Assembly (NCBI GenBank): GCA_050084985.1
Contig: JBITNC010000001.1
Span: forward strand, 37,262,001 to 37,326,000
Direction of reading: 5' to 3'
Length of the DNA: 64,000 nt
From: Nageia nagi
Taxonomy: Eukaryota > Pinophyta
Below the pieces are notes generated by a model, which did no database searches, was not told the DNA's origin, and worked only from the letters and a program-made list of their open reading frames with translations. Shown piece by piece: positions 25,931 through 36,019 of the stretch. Numbering within the stretch: position 1 is the first letter of the stretch; each line of letters begins with the position of its first letter. The position numbers and the translations under genes were made by a program.

Positions 25931-25948
25931 CTCCTTCTAGTGCCAAAA
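25931..25948 (-). other. Element C primer-binding site, decayed
   Basis: On the minus strand TTTTGGCACTAGAAGGAGGG follows TATGATA. Tat/Athila-type elements typically show a TTTTGGCGC-type PBS just after an LTR ending in ACGACA. CpG decay of such a junction would give this sequence. This is inference from family knowledge. Confidence 0.55.
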
Positions 25949-26900
25949 TATCATACCCAAAAAGTAACCATGTTAGTAAATAAGATAAGACATATTAAAA
26001 TAAATATTTTATTTATTACTTTTGAGTAGACCTCAATTAATACAATGATTAATCTTAGATTAATGTTTCCTTACCAAAAGGGCTTTTTACAAAATGATTT
26101 CTTCTCCTCTAAGACCATTTACAAATTCATTTGCATCTCACTTCAATTATTTGAAGATTGACCCTGGTCGTTGGTGTTCGATGCTAATCATTGGTATTTC
26201 TATAATAGTGTTTGCAATCTCTAAAACTTTTCTTCTAGAACATGCATAAAAGTTTAAATTTCTCTTTTCCCAAATACATGAATGTCACTAATCAACTTCA
26301 CAGTTCAATGCCTATGGATCTAGCACACATGCGAATAGAAAATATATCAAACATAATTGTTCATTTTAGAAAATAAATGCAACTTTGAAGGTAAAAATAA
26401 GCATGCAAAAGCACGAAGTAATAAAGTACTCAACTCACTAAGTCTAGATAGATTTCAATAAAGTAACCTTAATTTCAAATCAGATCCCTTTCTTTAATGT
26501 TGAAGGTTTAATTTATATATTATGGAAATAAATAAAGTTTTCATATTAGAGATAAAAATCTAGATAGAAAAGTTTATCCATATTTTCAAGGCAATGATCT
26601 AGAAATTGGGTGCATAGCATGGATGATGAGTCATCCATCATCCATAGCTTTTTACCTAAGTTGCCTTAGAAGTTACCATTTTTATTTTTCTAATCATAAA
26701 TTCACTAGCATCCAAGTATCAGATGTTGGTGTCTAGCTTGATTTGTTGAACAATTGAGGTTGTATGTTGTTGATTAGCAATTTATTGTAAACTTTATAAT
26801 AATATTTTAATTTTTAATTCTTCTTTCATCTATCACAAGAAGGATCATTTTTGGGTGTCTAGACTTATGTCATAGCTTTGTAGTGTGGTGATATGTGTAG
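25949..26900 (-). repeat. Candidate element C 5' LTR
   Basis: The sequence beyond the PBS-like site should be LTR. It starts TATCATACCC on the plus strand, plausibly a decayed TGTCGTACCC. No second copy was found on the other side of the element, so the outer boundary is a guess. Confidence 0.35.
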
Positions 26901-27737
26901 AAGCCTAAAAATGATTATTATTTATTTAATAAATCATATTTAGACTCCCTAAATTATTTATTGCAATATTATAAATGTCAAGATAAAGTTGATATTACAA
27001 TGCAACACCATATTTTATATTAAATGCTATATCATTCATCAAGATTCATATTTTAAAAGTATCTTGAATACAATAATGATTATATCATTACTAGAGGTTG
27101 GCCTTCACTCCTTTCAATATCTTTGCAAGCTATATATGCAAGTAGAATAGGTTAACCTCCACATATTGGAACTCTTTGATATGATAAGATCTTTTATAGG
27201 TGGTCATAAACTACAATCTTCATCAAGAAATGTTGTCTCTTGATGCCACCTATTATGAGAAATTGTTATACTCTAAACTCTAAAACTTTATATCTTTGGT
27301 ATACTTTATAATTATGTGTATTCTACATTATTAATGCTATGCATCTTGAGGATTGAGGGTTCCATATTTTTGTGGCCAATGTTATTGATTCATACATGTG
27401 AATATCTATCATGAGCTCACCTCTAATTTGATCCCAATCCTCCAAAGATTCATTGCTATTTACTTTTAAGGATTACATATACACTTCATATTAGGTGTAT
27501 GCTTTTCATGAATATTTGTTGTATCTAATATAGTGTACATATCTATCTCTTATTATATTATAGATTATTTTATAAATTGTATTTTACATAATTTAGGATA
27601 TATAATAATTATTGAGGCTTACAAGAGTGTAACATTTTTTATGTTGATATCATTAGCTTTAGGTCATGATATCATTTTAAATAATACAACTTTACAAATC
27701 ATAGTCCAAATTACCTATAAATGGACTAATGACCATT
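26901..27737. other. Non-coding flank of the copia element
   Basis: AT-rich sequence with no recognised feature, ending at the copia target duplication. Confidence 0.4.
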
Positions 27738-27742
27738 GATAT
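27738..27742. other. Copia target-site duplication, left
   Basis: GATAT, matched exactly by 33025-33029 after the other LTR. Confidence 0.9.
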
Positions 27743-28249
27743 TGAGAGAAATAATGGAGCCTACTGTCCATGGTTTATTGATGTCAATATATAGCCTTGG
27801 GTTCTCAACAATGGAATCCATGAGGTTTACAAACTTACAAACAAGAAGTTAGAGAATTTACTATTCTCAATAACACTACAACCATAGCCAGCTTAGTCCA
27901 AGAGAAGTAGCTAAACATGTGATAACAATACTCCAAACATAGCTTAAAAACATGCCTAATATGATAACAAACAAACCCCTAAAATATGAAGAAAAAACAA
28001 ATAATAACAAGAAAGTTGTTACAAAAACAAACTCATTCTACCCGCACACTGTCATTTTCTCTACACAGCGATCGACAACGATCTTATAGGATCGGCAATG
28101 ATCTACGGCAATTGGTGGTGATCGGCGATAATCGATGGCAATCGGTAGCAATTGGTGGCGATCAGCAGCGATTGGTGATGATCTCTATCATAGGTGGATT
28201 TATTCCAAAACATTGCAAAAACACATATTATGGAGTCAAAACTCCAACA
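27743..28249 (-). repeat. Copia 3' LTR
   Basis: 507 bp, plus-strand ends TGAGAGAAAT and AAACTCCAACA, so TG...CA on both strands. The last codons of the RNase H frame run 22 bp into it. Confidence 0.97.
28090..28189. repeat. 10-bp tandem repeat in copia 3' LTR
   Basis: About ten units of exactly 10 bp, such as GATCGGCAAT, GATCTACGGC, AATTGGTGGT and AATCGGTAGC. The region is far richer in CpG than the rest of the window. The matching array in the other LTR is at 32865-32960. Confidence 0.9.
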
Positions 28250-28911
28250 TGCTCCCCCTTGATGCTGAGGGGACTAACTAGCAAGTCTCTCAGTATCATA
28301 AACTGAGTTTTGTTTACTCCTTTGGTAAATAAATCCGCTATATTCTCCTTGGTGTTGATGTGTTCCAAATCAACAATCTTCTTCTCCACCATGTCTCTAA
28401 TGAAATGGTATTTCATATCAAAATGTTTGGACCTACTGTGATGTACTGGATTGTTTGCAAGTTGAATTGCACTAGCATTATCACAAAACAACTTAGTATC
28501 ATCTCTTTGTTGCTCACCAAGTTCTTCAAGAATCTTTCTCAACCACAATGCTTGGGTGCTTGCACTTGTGATTGCAATGTATTCTGCCTCTGTAGAAGAT
28601 AGTGCAACAGTTGTTTGCTTCTTAGAACTCCATGTGATTAGTCCTGATCCAATGTTGAAGCAATTTCTGGAAGTAGACTTTCTATCATCAATATTGCTTC
28701 CCCAATCTGAATCACTATAGCCAACAAGTTTCACCTTGCTTTCTTTGTAGTAATGGATGCCAAAACCAATGGTGCCTTTGATGTACCTCATGATCCTCTT
28801 GGTAGCCTTCATGTGAGTCTTGATAGGTTCACTCATGTACCTAGAAACAAAAGAAACAACACATGCAATATCTGGATGAGTATTAGTGAGAAACATAAGA
28901 CTCCCAACCAT
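28228..28911 (-). pseudogene. Copia RNase H and polyprotein C-terminus
   Basis: An open frame of 227 codons encodes the end of RT (MVGSLMFLTNTHPDIACVVS) and the copia RNase H: GYSDSDWGSNIDDRKSTS, VALSSTEAEYIAITSA, LFCDNASAIQLANNPVHH and RSKHFDMKYHFIRDMV. The usual catalytic Asp (YSDSDW), Glu (TEAEY) and Asp (CDNASA) are present. It is separated from RT by a one-base deletion near 28900, where the two frames overlap. Confidence 0.95.
28250..28262 (-). other. Copia polypurine tract
   Basis: TGCTCCCCCTTGA on plus reads TCAAGGGGGAGCA on the element strand, directly before the LTR TG. Confidence 0.9.
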
Positions 28912-30542
28912 ACTCCTATATGTGGGACATCTACCCTTTCACTACCATCTTCCTTACTTAATAACTCCCCATGAGCAATTGGAGTAGGAACTGGTTTACA
29001 ATTTTCCATGCCATATTTGGACAACATATCTTTGGCATATTTGGTTTGACAAATAAAAATTTCACTATCATTTTGATACACTTCCATACCTAGGAAATAA
29101 TGCATGATACCCAGGTATTTCATATCAAACTCTTTCATCATAGACTCTTTAAACTCTTCATTCATCCTATCATTGCTTCCCATGTAAATCAAATCATCTA
29201 CATACAAGCATACAATCATAATATCATTACATTTTTTTAAATAATAGAGAGTAGGCTCACTCTTGCTTTTCACAAGACCATATTGATGAAAGTATCCATC
29301 AATCCTTGAGTACCAAGCTCTAGGAGCTTGTTTGAGGCCATACAAGGCCTTCTTCAATTTGTAGACCATGTCCTCTTTGCCTTTGATCTCAAATCCTTGA
29401 GGTTGTTGTACATATACCTCTTCTTGTATGTATCCATTCAAGAATGCACTCTTCACATCAAGGTGATGCACTCTCCATCCTTTTTGGGCAGCCAAGGATA
29501 GAACCAATCTAATTGTCTCTTGCCTTGCAACAGGTGCAAAAGTCTCCTCATAATCAATGCCATACTTTTGAGTGAAACCTTTTGCCACTAGTCTTTCTTT
29601 GTGTTTTTGAATAGTGCCATTTGCATTATACTTTGTCTTGTAGACCCACTTGGAGCCTACTACCTTCTTTCCTTGTGGAAGCTCAACTAGCTCCCAAGTA
29701 TCATTTTTCTTGATGGAGTCCATCTCCTCTTGCATTGCTTTTATCCACAAATCATTAGTACATGCAATTTCGTAACAAGAAGTTTCAACATTAATTATAC
29801 TCATCAAAGCATAATTTACCACATCACCTTTTGATTCACCATCATTGCTATCTCCATACAAGTGCATATTTTGAAGATTATTAACAACACTTTCCATTTC
29901 TTTAGCTTGTGCTCTTGTTATTCTTATACCAAAGTTTTTATCAAGCATTTGTGATGATGGATGATCAATCAAAAATTGCTTATGTTTCTTTAAATTTATT
30001 TTTGCCTCCTCCAAAGAACCATCACTTGAGGATTTTGAACTTGGTGAAGAACATGGGCTAGAATTGGAAGAACTTACTTGATTGCCATCTTGGGGTATCT
30101 TTGCTTGCTTGAGCTGAATCTTTGCTTGCACATTTGGAGAGCTACTATTATTGGAATCACCATCCAAATAGTATTTTTGATGACCCCATGCTCCCCCTTC
30201 ATCAAAAATCACATCTCTAGATACAATAAGCTTTTTAGTTTTTGGATTGTACAATCTCCATGCTTTGGTATTTTCACAATACCCAATAAAGATACATGGT
30301 TCACTTTTTGCATCAAGCTTTTGCCTATTTTCTTTTGGAACATGAGCATAGGCTAAACAACCAAAAACTTTCAAATGTGCAACAGTTGGCTTTTTGCCAT
30401 ACCAAGCTTCATATGGTGTCACCCCATCCAAACTAGAGGTGGGACATCTATTCAAGAGATACATGGCTGACCTAATTGCCTCCCCCCAATACATTTTTGA
30501 CAAATTATTAGTTTGGAGCATACTTCTAGCCTTATTATTCAA
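28833..30542 (-). pseudogene. Copia integrase C-terminus and reverse transcriptase
   Basis: The longest open frame in the window, about 569 codons. It begins just after the third integrase catalytic residue (KARSMLQTNNLSKMYWGEAI) and covers the integrase C-terminal region (YEAWYGKKPTVAHLKVFGCL). RT follows: WVYKTKYNANGTIQKHKERL, HHLDVKSAFLNGYIQEEVYV, ALYGLKQAPRAWYSRID and the intact active site CLYVDDLIYMGSND, with YVDD at 29193-29204. The first codon here is a TTG inside the polyprotein and not a real start. Frame is lost at both ends through single-base deletions. Confidence 0.95.
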
Positions 30543-30991
30543 GGTTTATTCTTTCTTTCAGCCACTCCATTTTGTTGTGGTGTGTATGCACTTGTTAATT
30601 GCCTTTTAATTCCACAATTATTACAAAAATTGAAGAATTCTTTGGAACAAAATTCACCTCCTCTATCACTTCTTAAACACTTGATTGCATACCCACTTTC
30701 ATTTTCCACTTTTATTTTGAATTCTTTGAATTTATCAAATGTCTCATCTTTAGTTTTCAAGAGGTACACCCAACACATTCTTGAAAAATCATCAATGAAA
30801 GTGAGGAAGTAGTAGTTCTTACCAAGACTTTGAGTTTGCATAGGTCCACACAAATCACTATGCACCAATTGTAGGGGATAGGAAGCCCTCCATGCTTGAT
30901 CTTTTGGAAAGCTTTCTCTTGAATGCTTTCCCAATACACATCCTTCACAAATCTTCTTTGGATCATCTACTTTTGGAAGCCCATAAACCAT
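30539..30991 (-). pseudogene. Copia integrase core
   Basis: Encodes the CxxC half of the zinc motif (CEGCVLGKHSRESFPKDQ) and the catalytic core: LVHSDLCGPM (first Asp), LRSDRGGEF (second Asp) and PQQNGVAERKNK (Glu). All three acidic residues are kept. The frame ends at about 30540 because one A is missing after AAGAATAAA, which shifts the downstream RT frame. Confidence 0.95.
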
Positions 30992-30994
30992 CTC

Positions 30995-31255
30995 TTAAGA
31001 AGCCAATGTCTTCAAACTTGAGAAATTTAAATGCCCATATCTCAAGTGCCACAACCAATTTTTATTATCAATAGCCACATGTGCAAAATTGGTACCTTGC
31101 TCCCCAAATTTGAGAGGGAACAATCTATTTTTGGTCATTGGAATAGTAGTAACAAGCCTATTCCCACTATCAAAAATCTTGCAAGCATTCTTTGCAAATA
31201 AAAGACTATAATTATGCTCCATCATTTGACCAACACTCAAGAGATTATGCTTCAA
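30995..31255 (-). pseudogene. Copia pre-integrase segment
   Basis: Encodes LKHNLLSVGQMMEHNYSLLF and WLWHLRYGHLNFSSLKTLAS, the GAG-pre-integrase domain with the H-x4-H pair of the zinc motif. TAA stops bound it on both sides, at 31295-31297 and 30995-30997. Both are single-codon lesions in what was one continuous gag-pol frame. Confidence 0.9.
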
Positions 31256-31294
31256 ATTGGGAATATGATAAACATCCTTTACCTTCTTAATACC

Positions 31295-32386
31295 TTATTT
31301 GGTGTGCACATCCATAGCTCCAATGCCTTCAACATGCAAGGCTTTATCATCTCCAAGAGAGATCTTGGACTTATATGAGTTATTGATTGAAGAAAATAAT
31401 TCTCCATTACCATCCATATGATTGCTACAACCAGTATTAAGAATACATGTTTGTCCCATGCTTTGATAAGATTTTCCATATGACAAGAAGAGTGAAGAAG
31501 GCTCTCCTTCCTCTCCATAGTTTGCACTCTCCTTTGCTTCATTTGCAGCCTTTGTTCTACACTCTTTCTCAAAGTGTCCATATTTATGGCAATAGTAACA
31601 TTGCTTGTTACTTTTATCACCTCTTCCACTTCCTCTACCTTGAGGACCTTTCCTTCCTCTTCCTCTTCCTCTAAAGGGAGATCTTCCTCTACCTCTTCCA
31701 TGGCCTTTGGCTTGGCCACTAGTTTCACCCTCTTTGGATGAAAAAGCTTTTTCTTCCATGCCTCCAAGATGTGGAGTTGAAGAAAACCTTTCCTCATGAG
31801 ACATTAATGATCCTATGAGCTGATCATAGGTGAGAGTAGATAGATCTTTACTCTTCTCAATCATAATGGAGACTTGGGTCCACTTGGGCAAAAGTGTTCT
31901 CAACACCTTTTTGATAATCACCTCATTCTCTACTTCTTCTCCAAGAGCTCTCATTTTGTCTACACAAATATTGGCTCTCAAACAATAGTCTCCAACCTTC
32001 TCATTTTCTCTCATCTTGAGATTTTCAAACTCCATTTTGAGAGTTTGCAACCTTACTTGCTTGACTTGTTTGCTACCTTCATAGCTCTCCTTCAAGACTT
32101 TCCAAGCTTCTTGGGCTGAAGTGCAACTTGTGATTCTTGGATAAATGGATTCATCTAAGGTAGCTTGAATGAAGTACATTACCACGCTATTCTTCTTTTG
32201 TGCCTTCTTTAAGGTTTGCTTTTGGGCAGCTGGAACTATACTCCAATCAGTAGGTTCAACATAGCCTTCTTCTATGATATCCCAATAGCCTTTACCAATG
32301 AGCAAATGCCTCATTTTGGTAGACCAATAATCATAGTTCTCTCCTTTGAATTCTAGAATTGGAACATTCCCATTTGAATTTGCCAT
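31295..32386 (-). pseudogene. Copia gag and aspartic protease
   Basis: I choose the ATG at 32386 (MANSNGNVPILEFKGENYDYW as the beginning, cut here to its first residues MANSNGNVPILEF), not the longer frame from 32464, because it matches usual copia Gag starts. Residues about 30-210 form the UBN2-type Gag domain (SYEGSKQVKQVRLQTLKMEF). An Arg/Gly-rich stretch precedes a CCHC zinc knuckle, CYYCHKYGHFEKEC, at about residues 263-276. The protease motif at residues 317-321 reads NTGCS where D-S/T-G is expected, so the catalytic Asp is Asn. The frame ends at TAA, 31295-31297. Confidence 0.95.
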
Positions 32387-32504
32387 TGCTACAATCACAA
32401 TTGATAATCTTCTTCCAAGAGTTGTTGGATCCTCCTCAAATGAAGCTTTCAAAACTTCATACAAGTCACCTCACTCACTACTCAATCCCAATAGATTGAA
32501 CTAA

Positions 32505-32515
32505 CTCTGATACCA
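32505..32515 (-). other. Copia primer-binding site
   Basis: CTCTGATACCA on plus is TGGTATCAGAG on the element strand, three bases from the LTR: the initiator tRNA-Met complement usual in plant copia elements. Confidence 0.95.
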
Positions 32516-32518
32516 CAA

Positions 32519-33024
32519 TGAGAGAAATAATGGAGCTTACTGTCTATGGTTTATTAATGTCAATATATAGCCTTGGGTTCTCAACAATGGAATCCACGAG
32601 GTTTACAAACTTACAAATAAGAAGTTAGAGAATTTACTATTCTCAACAACACTACAACCATAGCCAACTCAGTCCAAGAGAAGTAGCTAAACATGTGATA
32701 ACAATACTCCAAACATAGCTTAAAACATGCCTAATATGATAAAAAACAAACCCCTAAAATATGAAGACAAAACAAACAATAACAAGAAAGTTGTTACAAA
32801 AACAAACTCATTCTGCCTACACACTACCATTTTCTCTACACAGTGATCGACAGCGATCTTATAGGATCAGTAACGATCTGCAGCAATTGGTGGCGATCGG
32901 CAGCAATCAGTGGCGATCGATAGTAATCGATGGTGATTGATGGTGATCGGTGATGATCTCTATCATAGATGTATTTATTCCAGAACATTGCAAAAACACA
33001 TATTATGGAGTCAAAACTCCAACA
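32519..33024 (-). repeat. Copia 5' LTR
   Basis: 506 bp, the partner of 27743-28249, with the same ends and internal 10-bp array (32865-32960). Confidence 0.97.
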
Positions 33025-33029
33025 GATAT
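33025..33029. other. Copia target-site duplication, right
   Basis: GATAT, identical to 27738-27742. Confidence 0.9.
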
Positions 33030-35370
33030 TCCCATAAATAGGCTAAGAAATGTTGATCTTCTCAAAAATAGGTTGATTATTATTGATCTTCTTAAAAATG
33101 GCTTGACTTCCTTAGAAATATCCCTATGATCATTTATCTTCTCCTCCAATCATAATGTAATTTAACACTTGTCAAAAAGGAAGTTGAATTAATTAGAAAA
33201 TGAATTGAAATGACTTTAGGGGTTAAAAGGGAGTTTGAGAGGCTGTTGAAAGGATGGATGATGAAGTATAATTTTTACTCCAGAGAAAATAATTTACAAA
33301 CCATTTTCATTTAGGGTTATAAATATTTATATGTTGAAGTGATCTAATCCTATGTTGAGGATATGGAAAAGGATTTTGATCCTTATTATAAACTTATTCA
33401 TGGCAATTGATGGATTTGATGATTGTTGTTATAGGATACATACTCTCATAATGAGATGAATCTATTAACTACTTGTGTCAACTTTTTCAATGTTTTTATT
33501 TTCATTTATATTTTAAATTACAATAGAGTGAATTAACTTGTATGTTAATCAAATAATTTATGCACATACTTTTTTTCTTTTTTCCATACTTCATTATATA
33601 AATTTGTATTTAACAATTTCCTTGAAATCTCTCAGCTTAGGAAATCTCAAATCAGAACCTTGAGATTATTCCCATCACCATAATACATGTAGTCACACAT
33701 GGTTCCATCAATGCATAACCTAAAATACAAGAAGAAATAAAGAGCCATATATACATATAATGAATAAAATATGTAATATATCAATTAATAATTAGTTTCA
33801 AGCATGAAGTGAAAATAATACATCATTCAATAATTGGCTTTATGTCTTATGTTATAAAAATTAAATTGATATATAATATTTATGTTATAAATATTTTAAT
33901 AAAACAAAAATAGAATAGGGTTATGACACAATGGCCCAAATATTCTTGTCATTTTGGAACTCTTGAGTTATTATTCTCTACTCCCAAAATATGGACACCT
34001 TGATCCATATATTCTAGATAGTTTTACATTTTATTTTTAGAATATTTTATAGATATTTTCATATATTTCTATGACCATAACTCTTCTATTTCATATCATG
34101 ATACCAAATTGATAAGTTTGTATTGAAACCACATAATGGAATATCAAAAAAATATCATTTTAAAACCATTAGAAAATTCATAAAATATTTACATAATTTT
34201 ACAAGTACAAATAATGGGGAAATGACTAAAAACTTTTACAAGAATACAAATTCTTGTAAAATGATTAGAATATTTTCTATCTTCAAGCTATAAAAATTGC
34301 AGTCCTAAGGTGAATTGAGGTATTTATTATTATTTTTTACTTGCTTCATTTTTATCATTCCATGCCCATTTATTTATTGAATCTCAATTGAATAAGATAT
34401 TTGACCATGTTAGAAGCAATTAAACATTTAGATTCTAGGTAGGCCTCCAAATGGTACTTATTGATACTAATTTTTTTTTATAATAAGGGTAAATTATATT
34501 ATTAAAAAATGGTGAGGGGTTTTTTTCAAACCCCAAAAAATTGATCACAAAATGGTTTCTAAAATAGAAAATTGCTACCCAGCTATACTTGGTGGTAGCT
34601 AACATAGATGCAACAAAAAACTACTAAAAAAATAAGTTTAGAAGCTACCCAACTATAACCTGTTGGTAGCCTTGATGCAATCTACTTTACAAATTTTATT
34701 ATTATAAAATCATCATATTGTAGTTGAAATGCATCTAAATTATAGTTTGAATGTAACCCAACCACCTCTTTATTTCTAGAATATTCTAATCTAGGAATCC
34801 TTTATTTAGTCCAAATGTAGGCTGAGATTTTTTGATCAAATGTAGAGTTGATTATTTTCGATTTGCCATATCTTTTTTAGTGAGTTTCTCTCTAGTTTCT
34901 CCTTGGGATGGTCTCCCCACATGTATTTATCCAACATTTATCATTTTTATATAACTCATTATATTTATTTATGGGATTCCATCTTGGTCTTCTTCTTATT
35001 GTGTTGTTATTGCTTGACTATCTACATTCCTCTCTTTTTTGTCACCCTTTTGATATTTTCGCCATCTTTCCCTACCATAACTTCCATATTTATTGTCTCA
35101 TATTCTAAAATTTTTGAATGGTAATTTATCTTTTCTTTATCTATTCCTTCTAAAATCAATAACATTGCATAGGGGTTTTTTATGGTTGATTTCTTACATT
35201 GGACTTCATTTGAACTTAACTATTTTTTTACATGATTCATTTTATCTATGTTTCAACTATATTCTTCTAATTTTTTCCTATTTTTTATTTCTAGACTAAC
35301 TTCCATCATTTCCCTTTATATTTATCTTGAATCTCTATTTCCTTATTTTCTTTTTCTCTCCTTTCTTCAT
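33030..35370. other. Non-coding AT-rich region
   Basis: No gene recognised. It contains the repeated hairpin at 34574-34670. Short T-rich plus-strand ORFs at 34903-35299 are hydrophobic by composition only. Confidence 0.4.
34574..34680. repeat. Two copies of a GCTACC...GGTAGC hairpin, 70 bp apart
   Basis: 34574-34599 and 34644-34670 each begin GCTACCC and end GGTAGC, able to pair as a 6-bp stem. Both are followed by GATGCAA, so the repeat includes flanking sequence. Confidence 0.7.
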
Positions 35371-35379
35371 CCCTCCTTT

Positions 35380-35800
35380 TCTTTTTATGGGCATTACTTT
35401 GCATAATGCTCATAACTCTTACAAATTACACATTGTACTAGTAAGTTTTCATATATGATTGGTTGCATCCATTCTCTTCCATCTTATGTTTCTAATTATC
35501 TTTTCTTCATCAAAGGATTGGAAATATCTAAATTGATCATGAATCTTGCACCTATAAACTTAAGTTTTAAGCTTGTTGCTCACTTAATTATGATAAGAAA
35601 TCCAATTTCAGTTATTATACATGGGTGCCTTCTCCCATATCTTGATGACTAATCCTTTCTTTGTAAGGAACCATGGACCCATCTTCATCACTTTTTGTAG
35701 GTCTTCATCAAATTGGAATTTGAATAATAGGAATTCTCTTAGGAGAGTAATTAAGGATACCCAACCTTTTGTACTCCATCTTACTTTCATTCAACTTTAA
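35380..35800 (-). pseudogene. DUF4283 plus zinc-knuckle fragment (LINE ORF1-like)
   Basis: The 35608-35790 frame reads TKGWVSLITLLREFLLFKFQ, then DEDLQKVMKMGPWFLTKKGL, the conserved core of DUF4283. That domain occurs in the first ORF of plant LINEs and in related gag-like proteins. Downstream on the same strand, near 35430, is a CCHC-like knuckle, CVICKSYEHYAK, stop, C. Spacing between the two parts fits the family. Several stops interrupt it. No LINE endonuclease or RT was found nearby, so it is a fragment. Confidence 0.75.
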
Positions 35801-36019
35801 ATCATATCTAAAGGGTGTCATACCCAAAAAAAATGACCAAAAAGGATTTATTTTATCCCATACTCTTCCTTCCTTATTATACTTTTTGGAATCAATATAC
35901 TAATCTCATCATTAGAGAATTATGGCTTCAATACAATCCTGATTTCCTTCTCTATGAATAGTTTTCCCTTCATCAACATGTTTTTCCATTCCTTGGGGGG
36001 CTTTGGATGTACTAAATGA

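Larger units (their letters stand above)
15880..25948 (-). mobile_element. Ty3/gypsy element C, decayed, with dual RNase H and an extra ORF
   Basis: Minus-strand traces run in the order PBS (25931-25948), leader, gag, protease, RT, RNase H, second (archaeal-type) RNase H, integrase, then an unrecognised ORF. A second RNase H after RT-RNase H is the known arrangement of the plant Tat lineage, so I infer Tat-like. The left boundary is uncertain because no 3' LTR was found. Confidence 0.75.
27743..33024 (-). mobile_element. Ty1/copia retrotransposon, nearly complete
   Basis: 5282 bp with 507- and 506-bp LTRs, a perfect 5-bp target duplication (GATAT), a PBS, a PPT and one gag-pol on the minus strand in copia order: Gag, PR, IN, RT, RNase H. 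By eye the LTRs differ at roughly 40-45 positions, about half of them in a CpG-rich 10-bp repeat. It is much younger than the gypsy elements around it. It is inactive because of two stops, two single-base deletions and a changed protease active site. I do not assign a copia lineage. Confidence 0.97.

Noticed and set aside
30078-30812. Plus-strand ORFs antisense to copia pol
   Set aside because: Shadows of the minus-strand integrase and RT frames; no independent motif.
31279-31797. 172-codon minus-strand ORF inside copia gag
   Set aside because: A shadow frame of the Arg/Gly-rich and zinc-knuckle region of Gag.
34903-35299. Hydrophobic plus-strand ORFs resembling membrane proteins
   Set aside because: Three overlapping frames in T-rich DNA; the hydrophobicity follows from composition.
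35816-35830. TGTCATACCC resembling the start of the element C LTR
   Set aside because: Similarity ends after about 15 bases, so it is not a second LTR copy.
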